DNA from: an uncultured Acidimicrobiia bacterium | Lineage (GTDB): Bacteria; Actinomycetota; Acidimicrobiia; Spongiisociales; Spongiisociaceae | Length of the DNA: 5,425 nt | NCBI GenBank assembly: GCA_937900165.1 | Contig: CALCCX010000087.1 | Location: 1 to 5,425 of the forward strand | Reading direction: 5' to 3' | Shown: positions 1 through 5,359 of the stretch, piece after piece | Numbering within the stretch: position 1 is the stretch's first letter | Layout: each line of letters begins with the position of its first letter | Notes under the pieces: model-generated | The model's input: only the letters and a program-made list of their open reading frames with translations | Told to the model about the DNA's origin: nothing | Database searches by the model: none | Position numbers and translations under genes: made by a program

Positions 1-899
1 ACATCCACTGCCGAGTCTTCCAGAGCCCGACCCACCGCGGAAATCTCTCCCGGCTTGTCCTGCAAAACGACTCGCACCCGCACGATGGGCGGAGCCAAAT
101 CGCGTCTCAAGGACTGAGCCGCTCCCAGTTGCCCATGAATCGATGTTTCGTCACCTTCGAGAATTGCCAGCCGCAACGTGTCAAGCTCCTCGACCAATCC
201 CTGCAGAGACTCGGATAGATGTACCCGGTTGGCGACAAGGACTTCTGGCCAGAACCCTGGATCGGATGCGGCGACCCTGGTCAGGTCACGGAAGCTCCCT
301 GCGGCTAGACCTCGCACCGAAGGATCGCCCGCCACTCGGTTGACCAGCGCAGTAGCGATGAGGTGGGGAAGATGCGAAATCGAGGCGACAACCCGATCAT
401 GTTCGTCGGCAGCCATTCGAGTTGGTACCGCTCCTATGGACGTGACGATGCGGGCCAACTCATCGATATCGCCGCCCTGCGCCCCGTCGTCCGTCAATAT
501 CCATGCGGCCCCTCGAAACAAGGCAGAGGTGGCGGCAGCCGGCCCTGCGTGCTCTCTTCCGGCCATCGGATGCCCACCAACGAATCGCAACCCTGAGCCA
601 ACAGCTGCGACAACGGGAACCTTCACACCGGCCACATCGGTCACGAGTGCTCCAGTCTGAAGCGTCCGCACCGATTCAACGATCGATCGGAGCGGACCCG
701 CCAGCACCACCAGATCTGCATCGCCGATTGCCTCGTTCTCCGAACTCGCCATGCTGTCGAGGGCGCCTCGATCAGCGGCGAGCTGCAATGCGCCAGGTTG
801 GGTATCCCAGCCGATCGCCGTCCAGCCCGTTTCCCTCAAAGCCATGCCAACCGAGGCGCCGACGAGCCCCGTTCCAATGATCGAAACGGTCTGCATCAT
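1..899 (-). CDS. tyrA: Prephenate dehydrogenase with C-terminal ACT domain (3' end cut by window edge)
   Basis: TyrA oxidatively decarboxylates prephenate to 4-hydroxyphenylpyruvate with NAD(P)+, the committed cytosolic step to tyrosine. I translated 299 residues by hand from ATG 899. Seen: a Rossmann GxGxxG at residues 9-14 (IIGTGLVG), an acidic residue after the second strand (GWD, D32) that suggests NAD+, TDVAGVK at 87-93, the family motif GGHPMAG at 108-114, and ISHLPHLIA with His176 and His179 in the dimerisation/active-site helices. From about residue 270 (PIVRVRV...DKPGEISAVG) an ACT domain begins, which usually senses tyrosine, and it is cut at the edge. Two adjacent ATGs (899 and 896) are possible starts; 899 gives a 4-nt ATGA overlap with the upstream small ORF and 896 a 1-nt overlap. 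Family assignment is secure; ACT-mediated feedback is inference. Confidence 0.95.
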   Translation of the reverse strand, partial: MMQTVSIIGTGLVGASVGMALRETGWTAIGWDTQPGALQLAADRGALDSMASSENEAIGDADLVVLAGPLRSIVESVRTLQTGALVTDVAGVKVPVVAAVGSGLRFVGGHPMAGREHAGPAAATSALFRGAAWILTDDGAQGGDIDELARIVTSIGAVPTRMAADEHDRVVASISHLPHLIATALVNRVAGDPSVRGLAAGSFRDLTRVAASDPGFWPEVLVANRVHLSESLQGLVEELDTLRLAILEGDETSIHGQLGAAQSLRRDLAPPIVRVRVVLQDKPGEISAVGRALEDSAVD

Positions 900-1126
900 T
901 CCATCGAGTCGAAACGTCTGGCAGACCATCCACTCATGACCAGGCCCGCGTGCACCTCGCCGGCTACCAGATCTGCCCAGGCGCTCACCAGCACGGCTGC
1001 TCGGCCGGAGTCAGACTCGAGACCGCTCAGCACGAGAGAACAGCGTGGATCTTCGGTCATTTCGTCTGCCAATTCTGCCAGCAAGGTGGCCTGTTCTCCG
1101 TCGGCGCTGATGATGATGAGTTGCAT
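896..1126 (-). CDS. Small unrecognised protein translationally coupled to tyrA
   Basis: I do not recognise a family. The protein is about 76 aa from ATG 1126 (beginning MQLIIISADGEQ) or 84 aa from TTG 1150; the frame closes at a stop at 1160-1162. I prefer the ATG because a hydrophobic strand follows it directly, but neither start has a clear Shine-Dalgarno. The sequence looks like a compact soluble alpha/beta protein: a hydrophobic strand, an acidic helix (ATLLAELADEM), a second strand (CSLVLSGL), then a hydrophobic alpha/beta stretch (AAVLVSAWADLVAG). There is no signal peptide or membrane segment. Its TGA stop overlaps the tyrA ATG by 4 nt, the best argument that it is real and co-translated with tyrA. 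A role in aromatic amino acid synthesis would be guilt by association only. Confidence 0.5.
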   Translation of the reverse strand: MQLIIISADGEQATLLAELADEMTEDPRCSLVLSGLESDSGRAAVLVSAWADLVAGEVHAGLVMSGWSARRFDSME

Positions 1127-1200
1127 CGGGGGCAACGGTAATCGCCGCAAGTGGTCAGGCTACGCCTACGACGGTGACGGACCGAGGCAAGAGACATTGC

Positions 1201-1240
1201 TGCTTGCATTTGCAAGCACGCGTGATATATTTGCAAGCAC
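1201..1240. promoter_or_regulatory. Operator-like repeat cluster before the XRE regulator
   Basis: TGCTTGCA (1201-1208) and its exact reverse complement TGCAAGCA (1211-1218) form an 18-bp palindrome with a 2-nt TT spacer. The right arm with its flanks, ATTTGCAAGCAC (1208-1219), recurs exactly at 1229-1240. The two copies are 21 bp apart, two helical turns, on the same face of the DNA, and the second ends directly before the ATG at 1241. The repeats overlap the presumed -35 and flank the -10. Repeated sites at a regulator's own promoter suggest autorepression by the XRE protein it encodes. The repeats are seen; the regulator binding them is inference. Confidence 0.65.
1203..1231 (+). promoter_or_regulatory. 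Putative leaderless promoter of the XRE/HBHA-like operon
   Basis: A -10-like TATATT at 1226-1231 lies 17 bp downstream of a -35-like CTTGCA at 1203-1208. Transcription would then start around 1238-1241, at or next to the ATG at 1241. No Shine-Dalgarno precedes that ATG. Together these suggest a leaderless mRNA, which is common in actinobacteria. The -35 match is weak (TTG conserved, shifted by one base) and the exact start site is inferred. Confidence 0.5.
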
Positions 1241-1651
1241 ATGAGCAAGGCTTTCAGAACATCAGAGTCAAACGAGCCAGACACGTCAGATTCAGGCCAC
1301 GGCCTGGACCTGGGTGCGTTCATCCGCCAACATCGGGAACGCTCGGCGATCTCACTCCGCAAACTCGCAGATGTCGCCGGGATCTCCAATCCATACCTCA
1401 GTCAGATTGAACGCGGCCTCCGCAAACCATCGGCTGAGATCCTCAAACGACTGGCGAGGGGGCTCTCGATATCGGCCGAGTCCCTCTACACCCAGGCGGG
1501 GCTTCTCGAAAAACGCACTGATCATCAAGCGGTGGCCGACGCGATCGAGGCGGACCCCAAACTAGATCAACGACATAAACAACTACTCCTCGAACTCTAT
1601 CGGACGCTACTCCGTGAGCATGAGGGGACCGGACAGGAGAAGACGAAATGA
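1241..1651 (+). CDS. XRE-family helix-turn-helix regulator (Rv0474-like)
   Basis: A 136-aa DNA-binding regulator. Residues about 23-83 form a Cro/C1-type helix-turn-helix (LGAFIRQHRERSAISLRKLA, then DVAGISNPYLSQIERGLRKP), with the recognition helix around 50-58 (NPYLSQIER). Residues 97-127 form a charged helical tail (AVADAIEADPKLDQRHKQL...LYRTLLREH), probably for dimerisation. The first 20 or so residues are polar and probably disordered. In mycobacteria a regulator of this shape (Rv0474) lies directly before hbhA, as this gene lies before an HBHA-like gene here, so orthology is likely on sequence style and neighbourhood together. Start 1241 is chosen because a -10-like box and operator-like repeats end at that base. 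The stop overlaps the next start by 4 nt (ATGA). The regulator probably controls its own operon; the ligand or signal is not evident. Confidence 0.94.
   Translation: MSKAFRTSESNEPDTSDSGHGLDLGAFIRQHRERSAISLRKLADVAGISNPYLSQIERGLRKPSAEILKRLARGLSISAESLYTQAGLLEKRTDHQAVADAIEADPKLDQRHKQLLLELYRTLLREHEGTGQEKTK
1635..1640 (+). promoter_or_regulatory. Ribosome binding site of the HBHA-like gene
   Basis: AGGAGA lies 7 nt before the ATG at 1648, inside the end of the regulator gene. It supports that start, and shows that the second gene of the operon has its own strong site although the first appears leaderless. Confidence 0.75.
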
Positions 1652-2172
1652 GTACCAAGACCAAGACACTGGAAACCACCAAGAAGGCCGTATTTGCGGC
1701 CGTGGGCGCTCCAGTCGTGACTGCCCGCAAGGCCGGCGCCAAATGGAATGAACTCACCGATGCGATGCGCGAACGGGGCGGAACCTTCAGCGACGAAGCC
1801 CGCAAGGAGTTCGACACCTGGGCGGCCGAGGGCCACAAACTCGTCGAGCGCATCGGCGATGGCCCGGTTGTGGGCCAGATCACCTCGAAGATCGAGGACC
1901 TCGACGTCGAGGGCCAGGTCGGCAAACTCCGCGAACAACTCGACGACATGCTGGCCAGCTGGCGCAAGGGTTTTCGACCCGAGTCACAGAAGGTGACCGT
2001 GGAAGAGACCCCGACCGCCAAGAAAGCTCCAGCCGCCAAAAAGCCTGCCGCGAAGAAAGCTCCAGCGGCGAAGAAGGCTCCGACAACCAAAAAGGCTCAA
2101 GCCTCCACGAAGCCTGCGGCCAAGAAACCAGCTCCGAAGAAGACGACCACCAAGGCCTCGGCAACCCGGTAA
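1648..2172 (+). CDS. HBHA-like protein with lysine-rich Ala/Pro/Lys tail
   Basis: A 174-aa protein in two parts. Residues 1-115 are predicted helical and charged: an amphipathic segment near 12-33 (KKAVFAAVGAPVVTARKAG), then heptad-like stretches up to about 107 (GQVGKLREQLDDMLASWRKG). Residues 122-174 are a low-complexity tail of KKAP, AAKK and PAAKK units. This is the layout of mycobacterial heparin-binding haemagglutinin HbhA: helical coiled-coil body, then KKAAPAKK repeats that bind heparan sulfate and also DNA. I see no signal peptide, and HbhA also lacks one. In a probably environmental organism, binding to polyanions, nucleoid or cell envelope is more plausible than host adhesion; AlgP- or histone H1-like nucleoid binding is an alternative for the tail. 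It overlaps the regulator gene by 4 nt and ends just before a strong hairpin. Architecture and synteny are clear; function is inference. Confidence 0.85.
   Translation: MSTKTKTLETTKKAVFAAVGAPVVTARKAGAKWNELTDAMRERGGTFSDEARKEFDTWAAEGHKLVERIGDGPVVGQITSKIEDLDVEGQVGKLREQLDDMLASWRKGFRPESQKVTVEETPTAKKAPAAKKPAAKKAPAAKKAPTTKKAQASTKPAAKKPAPKKTTTKASATR
2017..2145 (+). repeat. Degenerate tandem repeats encoding the Lys/Ala/Pro tail
   Basis: Imperfect 15-18-bp units of the type GCC-AAG-AAA-GCT-CCA run through the 3' part of the HBHA-like gene. The 14-mer AAGAAAGCTCCAGC occurs exactly at 2020-2033 and again at 2053-2066. Such tracts expand and contract by slippage, so tail length may vary between strains. 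They are also a likely site of short-read assembly error. Confidence 0.75.
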
Positions 2173-2195
2173 GCCAGGCTGCCAACAGCCGAAAC

Positions 2196-2235
2196 CGAAG
2201 AATGGGCGGGACCAGACGGTCCCGCCCATTCTTCG
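2196..2235. terminator. Perfect 18-bp hairpin between convergent genes
   Basis: The arm at 2196-2213 (CGAAGAATGGGCGGGACC) is exactly complementary to 2218-2235, with a 4-nt loop AGAC. It lies 23 nt after the HBHA-like stop and 16 nt from the stop of the convergent DUF4332 gene, so it can end transcription from both sides. The outer stem is A/T-rich and puts an ATTCTT run in the 3' arm on the plus strand; there is no long separate T-tract, and the minus-strand exit (GGTTTCGG) is only modestly T-rich. A bidirectional intrinsic terminator is the simplest reading. Confidence 0.85.
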
Positions 2236-2251
2236 CGTTGCCTCGTCACGG

Positions 2252-2656
2252 TCAATGACTTACGGCCGGATCCAATGATTTAGCGTGCTCCACCCAACCG
2301 GAGACCATGCCGAGAGTAGGGAGCCGCCTGACGAGACGCTTCTGCTCATTCAACTGGGTCATCCTGGTGATGAGTGCTTCAGGGTTTCGGCGTCTCAATT
2401 CTTTTACGGTGTCGACACCGGCCGCTTCCAACAGATCCGAGTATTCGGACCCGACCCCCTTGACACGCATCAGGTCGGCCCGGTTGACCCATTCGAGAAT
2501 CTGTCTCTCCGGCAACGTCGTGGCAGCCGCCAGTGCTTTGCGGCCCTTCTTGGCCTTGGCTCGTTTCAGCAATGCTTCAGTGGTTCGGACTCCCGACTTG
2601 CGCAGTTTGCGCGCCGAAACGGTTCCGATCCCCTCGATGTAGTCGATGGACGCCAA
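2252..2656 (-). CDS. DUF4332-type helix-hairpin-helix protein
   Basis: A 134-aa basic soluble protein with two tandem helix-hairpin-helix-like modules. The first is at residues 4-30 (IDYIEGIGTVSARKLRKSGV, then a TTEALL helix); the second is around 62-90 (LMRVKGVGSEYSDLLEAAGV, then VDTVKELRRRNP). The pattern I-x-GIG...kLrk.GV.T...LL followed by V-x-GVG is typical of DUF4332 proteins, whose fold resembles non-specific DNA-binding HhH domains of polymerases and ComEA; no specific function is established. The TTG start at 2656 is chosen because AGGAGG lies 10 nt upstream and the first HhH begins at residue 4, leaving no room for a later start. It converges on the HBHA-like gene across a shared hairpin. 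It is on the same strand as the molybdenum maturation genes but 169 nt from them, so co-transcription is uncertain. Confidence 0.86.
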   Translation of the reverse strand: MASIDYIEGIGTVSARKLRKSGVRTTEALLKRAKAKKGRKALAAATTLPERQILEWVNRADLMRVKGVGSEYSDLLEAAGVDTVKELRRRNPEALITRMTQLNEQKRLVRRLPTLGMVSGWVEHAKSLDPAVSH

Positions 2657-2666
2657 GCTCCTGCTC

Positions 2667-2672
2667 CCTCCT
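2667..2672 (-). promoter_or_regulatory. Ribosome binding site deciding the TTG start of the DUF4332 gene
   Basis: A consensus AGGAGG (read on the minus strand) ends 10 nt before TTG 2656. It supports the non-ATG start. A second AGGAG at 2658-2662 is too close to the start to be used. Confidence 0.65.
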
Positions 2673-2825
2673 GTCCCAGCGGCGGACGATCACTTCGACC
2701 GTCAAGACGCCGGCTCCACCCAGGACCCTCCGACCTTAGATGACTGGCAGGGGCCGGGCCAATGAGGATGCGATTTTCGATCGGGCCATCCGTTTGGCTC
2801 CTCTCCACGTACCGTGACCGACCGC

Positions 2826-3434
2826 TCACCCTCCGGGGCGGGGACGGGGGCGGAGCTCCTCGACGTCGGAAATCGTGTCGATGTCACGGGGTGGAAGATC
2901 TTCGACCCAGACTTCCTCAACCCACTCTGGGTGGGCCTGAAAGAACTTTCGGGCGCCAGTATCGCCTTCGAGGCTGCTCATGATTCGAGGCCAGAGGGAG
3001 CGGTCGATCAAGACCGGATTGCCCCATGTGTAGCGGTACTTGGGAAGCACCACCGGCATCCGCGACTTCTTCTGAGCTGCCAGCAGAGCGGTGACGACAG
3101 CCGGATCTATCTTGGGCTGATCCCCCATTGCGATGAGCACCCGTTCCATTTGTGCATCATGGGTCAACGAGTCGAGACCGACCCGTAATGAAGAGGCCAT
3201 GCCCTCCTCCCACTCAGGGTTCACCACCACCGTCGCATCGCCGAAATCCAAGACGTCGAGGATCTCGTCGGCCCGCGACCCCAGCACCACCACGATCTCG
3301 TCGATGGACTCCCAAGCACGAATCTCATCCAACACGTAGCCGAGGAGCGGCTGGCCGCCCCAATCCACGAGTTGTTTGGTCTCACCCAGGCGCCGCCCTC
3401 CTCCGGCCGCGAGCAACATGACGGCGGTGGTCAC
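2826..3434 (-). CDS. MocA/MobA-like molybdenum cofactor nucleotidyltransferase
   Basis: A 202-aa nucleotidyltransferase of the GT-A-like NTP-transferase fold. Seen: the nucleotide-binding signature LLAAGGGRRLGETKQL (residues 7-22) followed by GGQPLL, the NPEWEEGMASSL segment (72-83) typical of MocA-type enzymes, the metal-binding GDQP at 104-107, GNPVLIDRSLWP at 138-149, GDTGAR at 157-162 and DIDTISDVEEL at 184-194. Length fits the family (about 190-210 aa). MocA transfers CMP to molybdopterin-Mo to make the MCD form used by xanthine dehydrogenase/CODH-family enzymes; MobA uses GTP. Its place after XdhC favours the cytidylyl form. The GTG start at 3434 has GAGAGG 5 nt upstream, and a 15-nt gap follows the xdhC stop, so it is the operon's last clear member. 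Substrate choice (CTP or GTP) is inferred from context. Confidence 0.92.
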   Translation of the reverse strand: MTTAVMLLAAGGGRRLGETKQLVDWGGQPLLGYVLDEIRAWESIDEIVVVLGSRADEILDVLDFGDATVVVNPEWEEGMASSLRVGLDSLTHDAQMERVLIAMGDQPKIDPAVVTALLAAQKKSRMPVVLPKYRYTWGNPVLIDRSLWPRIMSSLEGDTGARKFFQAHPEWVEEVWVEDLPPRDIDTISDVEELRPRPRPGG

Positions 3435-3439
3435 GTGAG

Positions 3440-3445
3440 CCTCTC
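3440..3445 (-). promoter_or_regulatory. Ribosome binding site for the GTG start of the nucleotidyltransferase
   Basis: GAGAGG on the minus strand ends 5 nt before GTG 3434, within the short gap after the preceding gene. It supports the GTG start over any downstream ATG. Confidence 0.6.
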
Positions 3446-3449
3446 GATC

Positions 3450-4235
3450 TCAGACATCGCCTTCGTCTTCAGTTCGTTGCAGGTGGATTCGCCCGGCACG
3501 ACCCTTCAGCGAATTGCCTGAACCCGATCCGTAGCGAGCCTGAATCATCTCGGCCAGGATCGATACGGCCACTTCGCCAGGCGACTCTGCACCGATGTCC
3601 AAACCGACAGGTCCGTGAATCCTGGCGATCTGCTCTTCTGAAAAACCTTCGGCGGCCAATCGCTCCATTCGCTTGGCATGGGTGCGACGCGAACCCATGG
3701 CCCCGATGTATTTGGCCGGGCTGGCAAGGACAGCAGGAAGGACCGGGTCCTCAAAGCGCGCATCATGGCTCAGGAGCACAACGTAGGTACGCCCATCCAT
3801 GAGCAATTCGTCCATCACCTGATCGGGCCAACCAACGATGACCTTGTCGGCCTCGGGAAAACGTTCGGCGGTGGTGAACATCGGACGGGCGTCACTGATC
3901 GTGACCCTGAACCCGAGATCGGCCGCCAACCTGCACAGAGACTGGGCGACATGCACGGCTCCGAAAATCAGCAGGTGGGGCTGGGGTGTGATGGACTCGA
4001 TGAAAACTTGGCGCTCGCCATACCCGAGAGTACGTTTCTGTTCGTTTTCCATCAAGGAACTCGCATCCTCGACGATGTCATCTGCGATGTCGTCAGGCAT
4101 GGAACCTGCGATGTAGCCACGTTCGGCGTCGATGACGGCTCTCGCCCCGACGTCGGCACCCTCGACCACGGTGATCGCTGCGCCCAGGCGTTCGTCTTCG
4201 ATCAGCCCTCTGACCGCATCGAGGATGTCTACCAT
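3450..4235 (-). CDS. XdhC/CoxI family protein, C-terminal (Rossmann) half
   Basis: XdhC-type proteins bind molybdenum cofactor, help with its sulfuration and insert it into molybdenum hydroxylases. This 261-aa protein (from ATG 4235) carries the XdhC_C Rossmann domain: LLIFGAVHVAQSL (88-100), GFRVTISDARPMF (108-120), the pattern LLSHDARFEDPVL (154-166), YIGAMGSRRTHA (176-187) and HGPVGLDIGAESPGEVAVSI (207-226). Residues 10-80 look like a degenerate repeat of the N-terminal XdhC domain without its cysteine, as in the linker of long actinobacterial XdhC proteins. The frame is open to ATG 4268, but I prefer 4235 because it overlaps the upstream stop by only 7 nt and aligns with the usual linker. 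The short partner plus this protein total 363 aa, about the length of a one-gene XdhC, so they probably work as a pair. Confidence 0.9.
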   Translation of the reverse strand: MVDILDAVRGLIEDERLGAAITVVEGADVGARAVIDAERGYIAGSMPDDIADDIVEDASSLMENEQKRTLGYGERQVFIESITPQPHLLIFGAVHVAQSLCRLAADLGFRVTISDARPMFTTAERFPEADKVIVGWPDQVMDELLMDGRTYVVLLSHDARFEDPVLPAVLASPAKYIGAMGSRRTHAKRMERLAAEGFSEEQIARIHGPVGLDIGAESPGEVAVSILAEMIQARYGSGSGNSLKGRAGRIHLQRTEDEGDV

Positions 4236-4537
4236 TTTTCGATGTACACCTGGATGGTCCCGCCACACGCCAGACCGACCTCGAACGCCTCCTCATCAGC
4301 GATGCCGTAGGTGACCAGCCGAGGCTCACCAGTTTCGAGAACCCTCTGGGCGTGCAGATAGACGTCGTTCTCGACGCAGCCTCCGCTGACTGATCCCTCC
4401 ATGTCGCCGGCTGAGGACACGAAGAATCTCGAGCCCTCCGGCCTCGGCGCCGAACCCTGAACCTTGACAACCGTCGCCACCGCGACTTCCTTGCCCTCTG
4501 CCATCCACTGGTCATATTGCCGCAAAGCCGTCTTCAT
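4229..4537 (-). CDS. XdhC/CoxI family protein, N-terminal cysteine domain as a separate gene
   Basis: A 102-aa protein made of the XdhC_CoxI N-terminal domain alone. Seen: VVKVQGSAPRPEGSRFFV (residues 23-40), the hallmark GSVSGGCVE at 48-56 with Cys54, and GLACGGTIQVYIE at 88-100 with Cys91. In XdhC proteins this domain and its conserved cysteine are tied to cofactor binding and sulfur handling. The Rossmann domain normally on the same chain is encoded by the next gene in the -1 frame, joined at an A5 run with a 7-nt overlap, so the gene is split. The ATG at 4537 overlaps the coxE stop by 4 nt (ATGA) and has GGAGAGAGG 8 nt upstream. Split halves are known among XdhC genes as far as I recall, so this need not be a defect; an assembly indel is the alternative. 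Confidence 0.92.
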   Translation of the reverse strand: MKTALRQYDQWMAEGKEVAVATVVKVQGSAPRPEGSRFFVSSAGDMEGSVSGGCVENDVYLHAQRVLETGEPRLVTYGIADEEAFEVGLACGGTIQVYIEKW

Positions 4538-5358
4538 CCTGCGCGCCTCTCTCCACGATGTGCCGGTACCGACTCTAGGAGGCGAATCACGTCAGTGAGG
4601 TCGTGCAGCGACGCGGCGGGCAGGAAATCGTCGATGAATGGAAGGACGGCTTTCATGCCCTGGGTCTCGGGCGAGTAGCCAGGCCGAGCGGCCAACGGGT
4701 TCAACCAAACCGTGCGATGCATGGAACGGTGGAAACGAGCCATCTCGGTGCGGAGCAACTCTGGGTCCCCCCTGTCCCAACCGTCGCTGACGATCACGCC
4801 GATTGGCCCGCCCCTGGCCACCCTGCGACTCCACAGACGATTGAACATTTCGATCGACTCGCCGATCCGCGTCCCCCCGGACCAGTCGTGCACGGAGTCC
4901 GAAACCAGGCGCAGCGCCGCGGTGGGGTCGCGCCTGCGCAACTCGTGGGTGATTCGAGTGAGGCGAGTGGAAAAGACGAAGGTCTCGACTCTGCCCATCC
5001 TGGCCGGCGCGGCGTGGGCGAAGTAGAGGAACATCTCCACGTACTTGTCCATCGAGCCACTGACGTCTGCGAGGATCACCAACGGCCGCTTGCGTGGTTT
5101 GCGGGCCGAGAACTCCATCGGCAGAAAATCCGAGCGAGGGCCAACCGCGTTTCGGAGTGTGCGGCGCATGTCGGGGCGCCGGCCCTGGCCATCCGCCACC
5201 CAGCGCCGACTCCGGGCGTCCGCAGGCTTCCATACCATCCTGGCGATCATGGCGCGCACTTGGGCTATCTCATCTGCGGTAAGGTCGGAGAAGTCTCGCT
5301 TGCCCAGTCTTTCGGCGTACGACCCGCCAAGTTGGTCGGTTACCTCCTCGGCCTCGTC
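4534..5358 (-). CDS. coxE: CoxE-type von Willebrand factor A protein (5' end missing)
   Basis: CoxE is a VWA-domain protein that works with the MoxR-type AAA+ ATPase CoxD in maturing the metal centre of CO dehydrogenase and related molybdenum hydroxylases. 274 residues are readable. Seen: the conserved N-terminal region KRDFSDLTADEIAQV (20-34), then ADARSRRW and GQGRRPDMRRTLRNAVG, and a complete MIDAS metal site: DVSGSM (98-103), Thr163 in GGTRIGES, Asp192 in VSDGWDRGD. VWLNPLAARPGY and GMKAVLPFIDDFLP near the C-terminus are typical of CoxE. The true start lies outside: codons stay open to 5358, where adapter sequence begins, and GTG 5259 is internal. The stop overlaps the xdhC start by 4 nt. 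Family usual length is near 380-400 aa, so roughly 100 residues are missing. coxD is expected upstream. Confidence 0.94.
   Translation of the reverse strand, partial: DEAEEVTDQLGGSYAERLGKRDFSDLTADEIAQVRAMIARMVWKPADARSRRWVADGQGRRPDMRRTLRNAVGPRSDFLPMEFSARKPRKRPLVILADVSGSMDKYVEMFLYFAHAAPARMGRVETFVFSTRLTRITHELRRRDPTAALRLVSDSVHDWSGGTRIGESIEMFNRLWSRRVARGGPIGVIVSDGWDRGDPELLRTEMARFHRSMHRTVWLNPLAARPGYSPETQGMKAVLPFIDDFLPAASLHDLTDVIRLLESVPAHRGERRAG
4546..4554 (-). promoter_or_regulatory. Ribosome binding site of the xdhC N-terminal gene
   Basis: GGAGAGAGG on the minus strand ends 8 nt before ATG 4537, inside the end of coxE. It fixes the start and supports coupled translation of coxE and xdhC. Confidence 0.65.
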
Positions 5359-5359
5359 G

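Noticed and set aside
896..1126. Weak resemblance of the small pre-tyrA protein to the first part of a crotonase/enoyl-CoA hydratase domain (helix, then SLVLSG-like strand)
   Set aside because: Only a short, generic alpha/beta pattern matches; the oxyanion-hole and active-site segments are not visible, so I do not name it.
143..1244. Several long plus-strand open frames opposite tyrA and the small ORF
   Set aside because: They are antisense shadows of a high-GC gene: Arg/Pro/Ser-rich, no ribosome binding sites, and the minus strand carries a clear TyrA with its motifs.
1443..2229. Long minus-strand open frames opposite the regulator and HBHA-like genes, some rich in Gly/Leu/Phe/Ala
   Set aside because: They are antisense reading of the AAG/GCC repeats and of the regulator; no start context, and plus-strand proteins have recognisable domains.
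2764..2790. Possible hairpin (GGATG with CATCC) in the gap between the nucleotidyltransferase and DUF4332 genes
   Set aside because: Five base pairs with a loop of about 15 nt and no T-tract; expected by chance at this GC content.
2806..2816. Small inverted repeat CACG-TAC-CGTG just after the nucleotidyltransferase stop
   Set aside because: Four-base arms are too short to support an operator or terminator.
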